DNA from: Cryobacterium fucosi
GTDB lineage: Bacteria; Actinomycetota; Actinomycetes; Actinomycetales; Microbacteriaceae
NCBI RefSeq assembly: GCF_004403515.1
Contig: NZ_SOHH01000061.1
Location: 62,001-126,000 of the forward strand
DNA length: 64,000 nt
Reading direction: 5' to 3'
Shown here: in pieces, positions 23,060-32,774 of the stretch
Layout: every line of letters starts with the position of its first letter
Position numbering within the stretch: position 1 is the stretch's first letter
The notes under the pieces: generated by a model
What the model saw: the letters and a program-made list of their open reading frames with translations, nothing else
Database searches by the model: none
Told to the model about the DNA's origin: nothing
Program-made: the position numbers and the translations under genes

Positions 23060-25681
23060 ATGCAAACGCAGCCCCGCGCCTCACGCTCCACCGAACCGAC
23101 CCTCGACCCGCGCACCGGCTTCGTGCGCGTGCGCGGTGCGAGGGAGAACAACCTGCGGGACGTCGACGTCGACGTCCCGCGCGATGCGATCGTCGCCTTC
23201 ACCGGGGTCTCCGGCTCCGGCAAGTCCTCCCTGGCGTTCGGCACCATTTTCGCCGAGGCCCAGCGGCGGTTCCTCGAATCGGTCGCCCCCTACGCCCGCC
23301 GGCTGATCCAGCAGGGGCACAGCCCCCGGGTCGACGAGATCACCGGGCTGCCGCCGGCGGTCGCGCTGCAGCAGAGACGCGGAACCCCCAGCTCCCGATC
23401 ATCGGTCGGCACGCTCACCACCCTCTCCAATTCGCTCCGGATGTTGTATTCCCGCGCAGGCACATATCCCGCCGGCGCCGTGCGCCTGGAGTCAGACTCG
23501 TTCTCACCGAACACCGCCGCGGGAGCGTGCCCGCAGTGCCACGGGCTGGGCATCGCACACACCGTCACGGCCGGCTCCCTCGTGCCCGACCCGACCCTGA
23601 GCATCCGCGACGGGGCGATCGCGGCCTGGCCGGGAGCCTGGCAGGGCAAGAACCTGCGCGACATCCTGATCGTGCTCGGCTACGACGTCGACACCGCCTG
23701 GCGGGACCTTCCCCCCGCCGCACGCGACTGGATCCTGTTCACCGAGGAACAGCCTGTGGTGGAGGTCGTGCCGCAGCGCGACCGGATCGCCAAGCCCTAC
23801 CAGGGCCGGTTCTGGAGCGCGCGCAGCTATGTCATGCACACCCTGGCCGATTCGAAGAGCCAGAGCCAGCGCGAGCGGGCGCTGCGTTTCGTGGAGTCGG
23901 GGCCGTGTCCCCTCTGCGGCGGCACCGGGCTGACCCCCGCCGCCCTCACGGTCACCTTCGCCGGCCGGTCGATCGCCGAGTTGGCCGCGCTGCCGCTGAC
24001 CGGCCTCGCCGAGGTCATCCGGCCCACGGCGGCGCTCACCGAGGCCGGGGCGGCCCGGCCGGATGCGGCATCCGGCGAGGTCACCGAGGTCGCCGTCACG
24101 CTGACCCGCGACCTGCTCTCCCGGCTCGAGGTGCTGCTCGAACTCGGCCTCGGCTACCTGAGCCTGGCCAGGGCCACCCCCACCCTCTCGCCCGGCGAGA
24201 TGCAGCGCCTGCGGATCGCCACCCAGCTCCGCTCCGGGCTGTTCGGCGTGATCTATGTGCTCGATGAGCCCTCTGCCGGATTGCATCCGGCCGACGCCGA
24301 ACCGCTCCTCGTGGTGCTCGAGCAACTCAAGGAATCCGGCAACTCCGTCTTCGTCGTGGAGCACAACATGGCCGTCGTCCGCAGCGCCGACTGGGTCGTC
24401 GACGTCGGGCCGCGGGCCGGCACCGAGGGGGGCGCCGTGCTCTACAGCGGGCCGATCGCCGGCCTGGCCGACGTGCCGGAGTCGATCACCCGTCGCTTTC
24501 TCTTCGCCGGGACCGGCACCGAGAACGGATCCGGGAACGCCGACGGCTCCGCGGTCCGGTCCCCCGCCCCGGCCGGGCCGGACCGCCGGGCGCCCGCCGA
24601 GTGGCTCGGCCTGCACGGCATCAGCCGCCACAACCTCCGTGCCCTCGACGCCCGCTTCCCGCTGGGCGTGCTCACGGCGGTCACCGGGGTCTCCGGGTCC
24701 GGCAAGTCCACCCTCGTCAGCCAGGTGCTCGCCGACGCCGTGCGGCACGAGCTGCATCCTGACGACACGGACACCGACACCAGGGATGCCGACACCACCG
24801 GCGACGAGGACATCTCCCGCCCCGGCGCCCCCGCCCCGCTCCCCGCCCGAGCGACCGTCGACCGCCTCACCGGGCTGGCCGCCGTCGACCGCCTCGTGCG
24901 GGTGGACCAGAAGCCGATCGGCCGCACCCCGCGGTCCAACCTGGCCACCTACACCGGGCTCTTCGACGCGGTGCGCTCGGCGTTCGCCGGCACGGACGAG
25001 GCCCGCGCGCGCGGCTACGGCGCCGGTCGCTTCTCCTTCAACGTGGCTGGCGGCCGTTGCGAGACCTGCCTCGGCGAGGGGTCGGTGGCCGTCGAACTGC
25101 TCTTCCTGCCGGGCAGCTACGCACCCTGCCCGGCCTGCGGCGGCTCCCGCTACAACCCCGAGACGTTGGAGATCGTCTACAACGGGCTCAGCATCGCCGA
25201 GGTGCTCGGCCTCACCGTCGACGCCGCCGCGGAGTTCCTCGTCGGCGTCCCGGCCGCCGCGCGCAGCCTGGGCACCCTTCGCGAGGTCGGCCTCGGCTAC
25301 CTCCGGCTCGGCCAGCCGGCCACCGAGCTCTCCGGCGGCGAGGCGCAGCGGATCAAGCTCGCAAGCGAGCTGCAGCGCGCCCGCCGCGGCCACACCCTCT
25401 ACCTCCTCGACGAGCCGACCACCGGCCTGCACCCCGCCGACGTGCAACTGCTCCTGACCCAGCTGAATCGGCTCGTCGACGCCGGCAACACGGTGATCGT
25501 GGTCGAGCACGACCTCGACGTGGTCGCCGCGGCCGACTGGGTGATCGACCTCGGGCCGGCCGGCGGCGACGCGGGCGGCCGCATCCTGGTCTCCGGGCCG
25601 CCTGAGACCGTGGCCGCGCACGCCGGGAGCCGCACCGCCCCCTACCTGGCCCGGCGCCTGGCCGACGCCAACGCACTCTGA
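23060..25681 (+). CDS. UvrA-like ABC ATPase (UvrA2/drug-resistance class)
   Basis: An 873-residue protein with two ABC modules. Walker A sites are [15 protein letters not shown] (about residue 54) and [15 protein letters not shown] (about 549). Signature motifs are [12 protein letters not shown] and [12 protein letters not shown]; Walker B sites are [12 protein letters not shown] and [12 protein letters not shown]. Zinc-finger cysteine pairs CPQCHG, CPLCGG, CETC and CPACGG are present. The first signature LSPGE differs from the LSGGE of true UvrA, and the protein is shorter than the about 950 of UvrA, which fits the UvrA2/short class linked to drug tolerance rather than excision repair. It stands alone; the start ATG at 23060 has no strong ribosome-binding site. 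Confidence 0.88.
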   Translation: MQTQPRASRSTEPTLDPRTGFVRVRGARENNLRDVDVDVPRDAIVAFTGVSGSGKSSLAFGTIFAEAQRRFLESVAPYARRLIQQGHSPRVDEITGLPPAVALQQRRGTPSSRSSVGTLTTLSNSLRMLYSRAGTYPAGAVRLESDSFSPNTAAGACPQCHGLGIAHTVTAGSLVPDPTLSIRDGAIAAWPGAWQGKNLRDILIVLGYDVDTAWRDLPPAARDWILFTEEQPVVEVVPQRDRIAKPYQGRFWSARSYVMHTLADSKSQSQRERALRFVESGPCPLCGGTGLTPAALTVTFAGRSIAELAALPLTGLAEVIRPTAALTEAGAARPDAASGEVTEVAVTLTRDLLSRLEVLLELGLGYLSLARATPTLSPGEMQRLRIATQLRSGLFGVIYVLDEPSAGLHPADAEPLLVVLEQLKESGNSVFVVEHNMAVVRSADWVVDVGPRAGTEGGAVLYSGPIAGLADVPESITRRFLFAGTGTENGSGNADGSAVRSPAPAGPDRRAPAEWLGLHGISRHNLRALDARFPLGVLTAVTGVSGSGKSTLVSQVLADAVRHELHPDDTDTDTRDADTTGDEDISRPGAPAPLPARATVDRLTGLAAVDRLVRVDQKPIGRTPRSNLATYTGLFDAVRSAFAGTDEARARGYGAGRFSFNVAGGRCETCLGEGSVAVELLFLPGSYAPCPACGGSRYNPETLEIVYNGLSIAEVLGLTVDAAAEFLVGVPAAARSLGTLREVGLGYLRLGQPATELSGGEAQRIKLASELQRARRGHTLYLLDEPTTGLHPADVQLLLTQLNRLVDAGNTVIVVEHDLDVVAAADWVIDLGPAGGDAGGRILVSGPPETVAAHAGSRTAPYLARRLADANAL

Positions 25682-25893
25682 CCGGCCGCGCCGAGAGCGC
25701 CGCCAGGCTCGTTCGGACGGAGAATTTTCGGACCCGCCGTGTCGCGCGCCCGATCAACGCGGCGTGTCCCACAAACTCCATCCCCGGCGTCCGCGACGGC
25801 GACGCGGCACGCGGCGACGACGGATGCCGGTGGGCGCGACCGCCGCCCGGTGACCTAGATTTGTCACACACCTCATGGCGCGAAGGAGCCTCA

Positions 25894-27180
25894 ATGACCG
25901 GTTGGCGTATTCGGGACTTCCATGCCGACGATCTCGACGGCATCCTGCAGCTCTGGCAGGAGATCACGGCGGCCAAGACCGAGCCGGTGTACGGGCTCTC
26001 CGAGGTGATGGCATCCTGCCAGATGGACCACGCCGTCGTCGCTTTGCACGGCGACGAGGTGGTGGGCGCGGCTGTCGGCCGGGCCGCTCACGCCCAGGGC
26101 TGGATCGTCTTCCTCGCCACCCGGCAGTCCTGGCAGAGCCAGGGCATCGGTACCGCCATGCTCGCGGCCCTCGAGGCGAGGATGGCGCCGCACGGGATAA
26201 CGAAGCTGTCCGCCCTGATGCCGGAGACCGCCAGCCGGGTCGACGCATTCCTCAACCGCGGCTTCGAGGTGAAGAAGCAGCTGCGCTACTTCGAGCGCCA
26301 CATCCCGGTGCAACGGGAGGGCCTGCGCGCCCTCAGCGAGCTGGGCGGCCGCATCCTCCCCCGGGACCTGTGGGCCGGGGTCGGCGGCATGCGCAAGGAG
26401 AAGGAGCTGCTCGAACGGCGACTCGTCATGCCGCTCTCCAAGCCGGAGATGGCCGACCGGTACGGCGTCGTGCCGCCGAAGGCCGTTGTGCTCTTCGGGC
26501 CGCCGGGCACCGGCAAGACGACCTTCGCCAAGGCCATCGCCTCCCGGCTCGAATGGCCGTTCGTCGAGGTGTTCCCGTCGAGGCTGGCCGGGGATCCCCA
26601 GGGTCTGGCCGGCGCACTCCGGGAGACGTTCCTCAAGATCTCCGAGCTCGAGCACGCGGTCGTCTTCATCGACGAGGTCGAGGAGATCGCCGCGCAGCGG
26701 GGCGGTGAACCGCCCTCGCCCCTGCAGGGCGTGACCAACGAGCTGCTCAAGATCATTCCCGCCTTCCGGGAACAGCCCGGCCGGCTGCTCGTCTGCGCGA
26801 CCAACTTCATCCGCGCCCTCGACTCGGCGCTGCTGCGGCACGGCCGGTTCGACTATGTCATCCCGATCGGCCTGCCCGACGTCGCCGCCCGCCAGGCCAT
26901 CTGGGAGGGCTACATCCCCAAACCGTTCGCCGACTCCGTTGACCTGGCCACCCTGGTGGAGGCAAGCGGCGGCTTCTCCCCGGCCGACATCGAGTACGCC
27001 GCCCGGCGCGCCTCACAGCAGGCGCTGGAGCGGGCTCTCTTCGAGGACCAAAACGACGCCGACCCGAGCGGCCCCGGCACCGACGACTACCTGGCGGCGA
27101 TCCGGTCGACCCGCACCACGGTGTCTGCCCAGGTGGCGGCCGAGTTCCTGGAGGACATCGAGCGGCTCGCCCGGCTCTGA
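25894..27180 (+). CDS. GNAT acetyltransferase fused to an AAA+ ATPase
   Basis: A 428-residue fusion. Residues 1-150 form a GNAT domain (WRIRDFHADDLDGILQLWQE, VFLATRQSWQSQGIGTAMLA, FLNRGFEVKKQL). Residues 170-428 form an AAA+ module of the proteasome/VCP type: Walker A FGPPGTGKTTFAKAIASRL, Walker B AVVFIDEVEEIAAQRGG, sensor 1 LLVCATNF and the arginine finger LRHGRFDYVIPIGLP. The ATG at 25894 follows GAAGGAG. The link suggests ATP-driven handling of an acetylated or acetylatable partner. I know no characterised example. Confidence 0.88.
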   Translation: MTGWRIRDFHADDLDGILQLWQEITAAKTEPVYGLSEVMASCQMDHAVVALHGDEVVGAAVGRAAHAQGWIVFLATRQSWQSQGIGTAMLAALEARMAPHGITKLSALMPETASRVDAFLNRGFEVKKQLRYFERHIPVQREGLRALSELGGRILPRDLWAGVGGMRKEKELLERRLVMPLSKPEMADRYGVVPPKAVVLFGPPGTGKTTFAKAIASRLEWPFVEVFPSRLAGDPQGLAGALRETFLKISELEHAVVFIDEVEEIAAQRGGEPPSPLQGVTNELLKIIPAFREQPGRLLVCATNFIRALDSALLRHGRFDYVIPIGLPDVAARQAIWEGYIPKPFADSVDLATLVEASGGFSPADIEYAARRASQQALERALFEDQNDADPSGPGTDDYLAAIRSTRTTVSAQVAAEFLEDIERLARL

Positions 27181-27242
27181 TCATGCGGCACTGAACGGAT
27201 GCCGGGGCGTCAGGTCGAGGGGCCCGGCCGGATGCCGGGGCG

Positions 27243-27992
27243 TCAGACCACCGGCCGGCTCGCGGCGTCGCCCGCCTCCTGCATGAACTCGGCCAGAGTG
27301 GCCTCGATCGTCGCGTACGACCAGCGGTAGGCTGCGTCGGCGTCACGCCCGGCGAGCGCAACGGCGAGCTGGTTGTGCCGGTGCGCGGAGGGCGGGGTGT
27401 ACTCGGTGATGGTGAACCTCTTCTCCTCCTCCCTGGTGCGCAGCAGGGCGGCGACCGTGCCGGCGAAGTGCCCCATCACGCTGTTGCCCGAGCCGGTCAG
27501 GATCAGGGAGTGGAAGGCGATGTCCGACTCCAGGAACCGGCGGCCGTCGCCGGCGAGATCGGCGGCGACCATCGCCGCGGCGGCCTCGGCGACGGCGGTG
27601 AGCTGGGCATCCGTCATCAGGCGGGCGCTCAGCCGGGCGGCGACCGGCTCGATCCCGAGCCGCAGCTCGAGCATCTCGCGCATCTGGGTGAAGTACTCCG
27701 GCCCCCGGCCGCGCCAGATGATGATCTGCGGGTTCATCAGGTCCCAGGCCTCGCGCGGGAGCACCTGCGTTCCGACCCGCTGGCGCGGCTCGACCAGGCC
27801 GAGCGACTGCAGCACCCGCAGGGCCTCGCGCAGCACCGAGCGGGACACGGCGAAGGCCGCGGCGATCTCGTCCAGGTTCAGGATGTCCCCCGGCGCGTAC
27901 CGTCCGTCGACGATCTCCTGGCCGAGAGAGTTCAGCACCCGGGCGTGCAGCCCTCGTTCGCGCCACGATCCGGGGCCAGCTCCAGTGATCAT
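27243..27992 (-). CDS. GntR/FadR family repressor of gluconate use
   Basis: A 249-residue regulator. The winged helix is LNLDEIAAAFAVSRSVLREA and LRVLQSLGLVEPRQRVGTQV, and the C-terminal FCD ligand domain includes LELRLGIEPVAARLSA, FLESDIAFHSLILTGSGNSV and HRHNQLAVALAGRDADAA with the metal-binding Asp/His pattern. It is divergent from gntP-gntK with a clear palindrome between, so it is likely the gluconate-responsive repressor. An 18-base direct repeat (CGGATGCCGGGGCGTCAG at 27196 and 27229) overlaps its stop codon. Confidence 0.88.
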   Translation of the reverse strand: MITGAGPGSWRERGLHARVLNSLGQEIVDGRYAPGDILNLDEIAAAFAVSRSVLREALRVLQSLGLVEPRQRVGTQVLPREAWDLMNPQIIIWRGRGPEYFTQMREMLELRLGIEPVAARLSARLMTDAQLTAVAEAAAAMVAADLAGDGRRFLESDIAFHSLILTGSGNSVMGHFAGTVAALLRTREEEKRFTITEYTPPSAHRHNQLAVALAGRDADAAYRWSYATIEATLAEFMQEAGDAASRPVV

Positions 27993-28153
27993 CAGTGCTT
28001 CCTTCTTTGGGCCGCTCGCGGCGCTCGCTCTCGGCGCTCGCTCTCGGCGACCGCGGTGCGGTGACCGGTATCAGCGATCGCTGTCCCGCGATCGTATCGG
28101 TGGATTGCGTGATCGCTCTTCCCAAAACCACGTGAGGTATGCAACACTCAATT

Positions 28154-28169
28154 ATCTGATTTATCAGAT
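28154..28169. promoter_or_regulatory. GntR-type operator of the gluconate genes
   Basis: ATCTGATTTATCAGAT is a perfect inverted repeat with 7-base arms and a TT centre, in a local A/T-rich island between the divergent regulator and gntP. FadR-subfamily proteins bind sites of this size. Confidence 0.65.
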
Positions 28170-28241
28170 TTATTACCGCACGGTGTCTCCTCCCACTATG
28201 CCGGACTCGCAGCCGGCCGGACGACTCCCCGTGCGCCACTT

Positions 28242-29693
28242 ATGACGATGGGGTCGCAGGGACGCGGCCTCGGAATGGACATCCAGATGTATCTCTCCCT
28301 TGCGACCGCGGCGCCCGCGCCGGTTGTGCCGATCACCCCGGCCGGAAGCGACGCCCAGCTAATCATCGCCGCGATCGTCGGCATCGCCGTCATCATCGTG
28401 CTGATCACCTGGCTCAAGGTCCACCCGTTCCTCGCCCTCGCGATCGGCGCCGTCGGCGTCGGCGCCGGCGCAGGGCTCGCACCGGGCGCCGCCGTCACCA
28501 GCTTCAGCACCGGCTTCGGCGGCACCATGGCGGGCGTGGGCATCCTCGTCGGCTTCGGCGCCATGTTCGGCAAGCTGCTCGCCGACTCCGGAGGAGCCGA
28601 CCGCATCGTCGACTCGCTGGTCACCCGCTCCAGCGTTCGCACGCTGCCGTGGACGATGGCACTGATCGGCGGCCTGATCGGCCTGCCGATGTTCTTCGAG
28701 GTCGGCCTCGTGCTCCTCATCCCGGTGATCATCCTGGTCGCACGCCGCAGCGGGATGTCCCTCATCCGGATCGCCATCCCCGCCCTCGCCGGACTATCCG
28801 TCATGCACGGCCTCGTGCCGCCCCACCCGGGCCCCCTGGTCGCCGTCACGGCCCTCGGCGCCAACCTCGGCCTCACCCTCGCGATCGGCGTGCTCGTCGC
28901 CATCCCCACGGTGATCATCTCCGGCCCGATTTTCAGCAAGTTCGCCAGCCGCTGGGTCTCCGTGCCGGTGCCCGCCCTCTTCATCACCACCGAGGACCTG
29001 GCTGCCGGCGAGACGCTGACCAAACGCCCGAGCTTCCTGATCACCCTCTCCGGCATCCTGCTCCCCGTGGTGCTCATGCTGGGCAAGTCGGTCGCCAACG
29101 CCCTGGCCCCCGGCTCCACGGCTCCGCTGAACGCCACGCTCGACTTCCTCGGCACGCCGATGATCGCCCTGGGTCTGGCCGTCATCTACGCGATGATCGT
29201 CTTCGGTCGCGGCGGCGGCATGGATCGCGCCGCGGTTTCAAAGTCGCTCGCCGACTCGTTGCCCCCGATCGCGGGAATCCTCCTCATCGTCGGCGCCGGC
29301 GGCGGGTTCAAGCAGGTGCTGATCGACACCGGGATCGGAACCGTGATCGCGGATGCCGTCGCCGGCAGCAGCGTCTCGGTGCTGGTCCTGGCCTGGTTCG
29401 TCGCCGCGCTCGTGCGCGTCGCCACCGGTTCGGCGACGGTCGCGACCGTCACCGCCGCCGGCATCCTCGCCCCCGTTGCCGCCGGCCTGGGCGGCACGGA
29501 GCTCTCGCTGATGGTGCTCGCGATCGGCGCCGGTTCCCTGTTCCTCTCGCACGTCAACGATGCGGGCTTCTGGCTCGTCAAGGAATACCTCGGCACCACC
29601 GTCGGGCAGACCCTGAAGACCTGGACCATCATGGAGTGCCTCATCTCCGTCACCGGCCTGGCCGGCGTGCTCCTCCTGAACATCGTGATCTAG
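28242..29693 (+). CDS. gntP: gluconate permease, GntP family
   Basis: A 483-residue membrane transporter of the gluconate:H+ symporter family with about 12-14 hydrophobic segments. Family marks include AGVGILVGFGAMFGKLLADS, GLPMFFEVGLVLLIPVI, LVPPHPGPLVAVTALGAN and FLSHVNDAGFWLVKEYLG. The start is uncertain: ATG at 28242 is used, but ATGs at 28248 or 28275 would also give a normal N-terminus. The gluconokinase gene starts one base after its stop. Confidence 0.92.
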   Translation: MTMGSQGRGLGMDIQMYLSLATAAPAPVVPITPAGSDAQLIIAAIVGIAVIIVLITWLKVHPFLALAIGAVGVGAGAGLAPGAAVTSFSTGFGGTMAGVGILVGFGAMFGKLLADSGGADRIVDSLVTRSSVRTLPWTMALIGGLIGLPMFFEVGLVLLIPVIILVARRSGMSLIRIAIPALAGLSVMHGLVPPHPGPLVAVTALGANLGLTLAIGVLVAIPTVIISGPIFSKFASRWVSVPVPALFITTEDLAAGETLTKRPSFLITLSGILLPVVLMLGKSVANALAPGSTAPLNATLDFLGTPMIALGLAVIYAMIVFGRGGGMDRAAVSKSLADSLPPIAGILLIVGAGGGFKQVLIDTGIGTVIADAVAGSSVSVLVLAWFVAALVRVATGSATVATVTAAGILAPVAAGLGGTELSLMVLAIGAGSLFLSHVNDAGFWLVKEYLGTTVGQTLKTWTIMECLISVTGLAGVLLLNIVI

Positions 29694-29694
29694 C

Positions 29695-30285
29695 GTGTTC
29701 GAGAACCAACAGCCCGTACTCGTCATCATGGGCATCTCCGGCTCCGGAAAGTCGACGGTGGCCGGCATCCTCGCCGGCCAGCTCGGCTGGGACCTGGAAG
29801 AGGGTGACGACCTGCACCCGCAGGAGAACATCGACAAGATGTCCGCCGGCCACGCCCTGAACGACGAGGACCGCGCCCCGTGGCTCGACACCATCTCGTC
29901 GTGGATCATCGAGCACACCATGGCGGGCGTGCCCGGGATCATCACCTGCTCCGCGCTCAAGCGCCGTTACCGCGACGTGCTGCGGGAGCACAATGTGATC
30001 TTCGTGCACCTGGCCGGTTCGAAGGACCTGATCGGCCGGCGGCTCGCCACCCGGCACGACCACTACATGCCGACCTCCCTGCTCGACTCGCAGGTGGCGA
30101 CCCTCGAGGCGCCGGATGCCGACGAGCGGGCGATCACCATCGACGCCGGCCGCGCGCCGGCCGAAGAGGCCGCCGAGATCGTTCGACGCCTCGCCCTCGC
30201 GCCGCGCCCGGGCTCCTCGAGCCTGGGCGCCCCGGAGCCCGGGAAGTCCTCGGTCGGCCGCGGCGTCCCGGCCCAGGGAGCCTGA
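29695..30285 (+). CDS. gntK: gluconokinase
   Basis: A 196-residue kinase that converts gluconate to 6-phosphogluconate for the pentose phosphate pathway. The P-loop is IMGISGSGKSTVAGILA (residues 10-26), followed by GWDLEEGDDLHPQENIDKMS, the GntK substrate motif, and ITCSALKRRYRDVLRE. After VRRLALAPRP the C-terminus extends about 25 residues rich in Gly/Ser/Pro. The GTG at 29695 follows the gntP stop immediately, so the two are coupled. Confidence 0.93.
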   Translation: MFENQQPVLVIMGISGSGKSTVAGILAGQLGWDLEEGDDLHPQENIDKMSAGHALNDEDRAPWLDTISSWIIEHTMAGVPGIITCSALKRRYRDVLREHNVIFVHLAGSKDLIGRRLATRHDHYMPTSLLDSQVATLEAPDADERAITIDAGRAPAEEAAEIVRRLALAPRPGSSSLGAPEPGKSSVGRGVPAQGA

Positions 30286-30302
30286 CCCCCACCGATCGAC
30301 CG

Positions 30303-30334
30303 ACGAGCGGCCCCGGTTTCGCGGGGCCGCTCGT
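30303..30334 (+). terminator. hairpin after gntK
   Basis: ACGAGCGGCCCC (30303-30314) and GGGGCCGCTCGT (30323-30334) form a perfect 12-bp stem with an 8-base loop. It is followed by gcgcaat without a T-run, as is usual for actinobacterial terminators. Confidence 0.6.
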
Positions 30335-30450
30335 GCGCAATGGCGGCTCACAGGGTTTCCCCGCCGAGTTCGGCTACTCTGATCGGGTACCTGCCGGTGT
30401 GTCCGGCCGGTGTCCGGGCCGCACATCCGTGCCGGACGAGCGGAGGTGAG

Positions 30451-30990
30451 ATGAGCCCGATCGTCTCCTTCGCGCTACCAGCCGGCCACGCGTTTGTCGC
30501 ACACGGTTCCCGTCTTCGCGCCGCGCTCCTCTCCCTGCTGACCCTGGCCGCGACGTTCCTCGCCCTGGTCGCGCTCCTCTCCCTGATCGCGCACCCCTCC
30601 ACCGGCGCGGGGCATTCCATGGCCGATACAGGGACGACCGGCACGGCCACGCATCAGATGGCCAGCGCGACCCTGGTGACGGATATGCTCCCGGTCACGT
30701 CCACGAGGCCGACGACGCATGCGACGCGCACCGGTCCGACGATGACCCTGGCCGCGCCCGCGAAGCAGCCGGCGCTGTGCTCACAGCACAATTCCCTCGG
30801 CGGCGGCGATTCGGCGTCGATGTTGTGCTCCGCCGTGCTCATGGTCAACTCCAACGCCGTTCTCGCGCGGATGCCGTCGGACCCGGGGCTGGTCTTCGCC
30901 TCCGGCGGCTTCGTCAATGACACCTTCCGGGCCATCCCGCTGCACCTGCACCGCCCCAGCCTCACCCTTCTCTCCATCAGTCGCGTTTAG
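30451..30990 (+). CDS. DUF6153-type small membrane-anchored protein
   Basis: A 179-residue protein. The N-terminal part has one membrane helix (LRAALLSLLTLAATFLALVA). The rest is Ser/Thr-rich and carries His/Met pairs (GHSMAD, HQMASAT) before a LCSQHNSLGGGD region and a second Cys (SMLCSAV). This resembles the actinobacterial DUF6153 family, often found with DUF305 proteins and copper genes. GGAGG precedes the ATG at 30451. It is the first gene of the copper/redox cluster. Confidence 0.65.
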   Translation: MSPIVSFALPAGHAFVAHGSRLRAALLSLLTLAATFLALVALLSLIAHPSTGAGHSMADTGTTGTATHQMASATLVTDMLPVTSTRPTTHATRTGPTMTLAAPAKQPALCSQHNSLGGGDSASMLCSAVLMVNSNAVLARMPSDPGLVFASGGFVNDTFRAIPLHLHRPSLTLLSISRV

Positions 30991-31084
30991 ACCGAACCCG
31001 CCCGCGCGCCCACTCCGGCAGCGTGGATTCGCCGTGTCAACGGCCACCGGTTTCACTCACTTCCCCGACGAATGGACGACCAAA

Positions 31085-31696
31085 ATGCAGCTTTCCTCGC
31101 GCACCTCGCGCATTTCCCTCCTCACCCTGGCCGCGATCGCGACCGCCCTCACCCTGAGCGCCTGCTCGGGGGCAACGACCGGCACCGGCTCCGGCGAATC
31201 CGCCGGCCCGTCCAGCACGGCGGACGCCTCAGCGGCCGACGCCTCCACCGCCGACATCGAATTCGCCCAGATGATGATCCCCCACCACGAACAAGCCGTG
31301 CAGATGAGCGAGGGCATGCTCGCCAAGGCCAACGTCGACCCGCGGGTGACCGCGCTCGCGACGACGATCAAGGCCGCCCAGGCTCCGGAGATAACTCGAA
31401 TGAAGGCCTGGCTGAAGGCCTGGGGGGCGCCCACGGATTCGATGGCGGAGATGGACCACGGCACCGACGGCATGATGAGCGACGCGGACATGATGACGCT
31501 CGACAACGCCACCGGGCCGGATGCGGACCGGATCTACCTCACCCAGATGGTCGCCCACCACAAGGGCGCCATCGCCATGGCCAAGACCGAACTGGCCGAC
31601 GGCAAGGACGCGGACGCCCTCGCCCTGGCCGAAGCGATCGTCGCCTCGCAGACCGAGGAGATCGCCGTCATGACCGACCTCCTCGCTACGCTCTAG
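31085..31696 (+). CDS. DUF305 lipoprotein (copper/metal-binding)
   Basis: A 203-residue lipoprotein with lipobox LSAC after the signal SLLTLAAIATALT. The mature protein has the DUF305 pattern twice: DIEFAQMMIPHHEQAVQMSE near the start and DRIYLTQMVAHHKGAIAMAK near the end, each with HH and nearby Met residues. These ferritin-like four-helix proteins are linked to copper and other metals outside the cell. The ATG at 31085 is chosen because it gives a standard signal peptide. Confidence 0.88.
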   Translation: MQLSSRTSRISLLTLAAIATALTLSACSGATTGTGSGESAGPSSTADASAADASTADIEFAQMMIPHHEQAVQMSEGMLAKANVDPRVTALATTIKAAQAPEITRMKAWLKAWGAPTDSMAEMDHGTDGMMSDADMMTLDNATGPDADRIYLTQMVAHHKGAIAMAKTELADGKDADALALAEAIVASQTEEIAVMTDLLATL

Positions 31697-31710
31697 ACCC
31701 GGGGAACACG

Positions 31711-32673
31711 ATGATCTCCTCTCCCAGAACCAGGCACCTCGGCGGTGCCGCCGCCCTCACGACCGGCCTCGCGATCATCCTGGCCGGGTGTGCGCCGAGC
31801 CCGGATGCCGGCCCGGCGGCCCGGTCGGCCGCAGCCGAAGGCTTCGAACACATTCACGGCCTCGGCACGGACACCGCGGCCGGAAAGACCTTTGTGGCCA
31901 CTCATCAGGGGGTGTGGCTGATCCCCACCGACGCCCTTCCGGCCAGCTACCCGGCCAGGTCCTCGGCGGGCGACATCTCGAAGCCGGCGAAAATCGCCGG
32001 CCGCGTGCTGGACGTCATGGGCTTCACGGTGGCCGCACCCGGCCTGCTGCTGGCCTCCGGGCATCCTGATCCCGACGCGCCGTCGGACCTCGCCCTGCCC
32101 AACCTGGGCCTGATCTCCAGCACGGATGCCGCGGAAACCTGGACTCAGCTGTCGCTCCAGGGCGAGACCGACTTCCACGACCTCGACGCGGTGCCTCTGT
32201 CCGGCGACGATCTGCGGGTGTACGGCTACAACTCGGGCACGGGCACCCTGGCTATCAGCGACGACTCGGGCGCGACCTGGTCACCGGGCGAAACCGTGCC
32301 GTTGCGAGACCTCGCGGCCGACCCGGCGAACCCGGACCAGGTCTTCGCGACCACGGCCGACGGACTCGTCGGCAGCAGCGATGCCGGCCGCAGCTTCAGC
32401 CTGCAGCCCGACGCACCGACACTGTTCCTGATCGACGTCGGCGATGCACTGACCGGCGGAGGACTCGTCGGCATCGACCCGGAGGGCGTGGTCTGGCATC
32501 AGAAATCCGCGGCCGGTCCCTGGACCAAGGGCGGTCGCACCGAGGGCGCCCCCGTCGCCCTCAGCTATGTCGGCGGCAGCGTGCCGTGGATCCTCGCCGC
32601 AGACGACCGCGGCGTCGTGGCGAGCGACGACTTCGGGGCGAGCTGGACGGTTCTCGTCCCGGCAGAGGCCTGA
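31711..32673 (+). CDS. beta-propeller (BNR-repeat) lipoprotein
   Basis: A 320-residue lipoprotein (lipobox ILAGC). The mature part is a BNR/sialidase-like beta-propeller with repeating Asp-box sequences: SSTDAAETWTQLSL, ISDDSGATWSPGET, GSSDAGRSFSLQP, ASDDFGASWTVLVP. It begins FEHIHGLGTDTAAGKTFVAT, the opening of the F510_1955-like family found beside copper genes in actinobacteria. It follows the DUF305 gene by 14 bases and is probably in its operon. The true ligand is unknown; sialidase activity is unlikely. Confidence 0.8.
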   Translation: MISSPRTRHLGGAAALTTGLAIILAGCAPSPDAGPAARSAAAEGFEHIHGLGTDTAAGKTFVATHQGVWLIPTDALPASYPARSSAGDISKPAKIAGRVLDVMGFTVAAPGLLLASGHPDPDAPSDLALPNLGLISSTDAAETWTQLSLQGETDFHDLDAVPLSGDDLRVYGYNSGTGTLAISDDSGATWSPGETVPLRDLAADPANPDQVFATTADGLVGSSDAGRSFSLQPDAPTLFLIDVGDALTGGGLVGIDPEGVVWHQKSAAGPWTKGGRTEGAPVALSYVGGSVPWILAADDRGVVASDDFGASWTVLVPAEA

Positions 32674-32714
32674 GTCATGGACCAGCCGCAGACCGCGGGC
32701 TCGGCGCCCGAAAT

Positions 32715-32730
32715 TACCCCCGGGGGCATA
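32715..32730. promoter_or_regulatory. candidate CsoR-type operator before the SHOCT-multicopper oxidase operon
   Basis: TTACCCCCGGGGGCATA contains the perfect palindrome CCCCCGGGGG (32717-32726) flanked by TA on both sides. TACACT about 6 bases further is a good -10 box. It resembles the TACCCC...GGGGTA site at 729 and copper-responsive CsoR operators. No CsoR gene is seen here. Confidence 0.5.
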
Positions 32731-32774
32731 CTTACACTGACGGAGACACCGTCGCACACGAAGGGAGACAGATC

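Noticed and set aside
23504-25621. A 705-codon minus-strand frame opposite the UvrA-like gene
   Set aside because: Low-complexity Gly/Val/Ala/Arg text, opposite a clearly conserved gene.
27196-27246. 18-base direct repeat CGGATGCCGGGGCGTCAG at 27196 and 27229
   Set aside because: Only two copies, one over the GntR stop. It is probably a small local duplication with no further structure.
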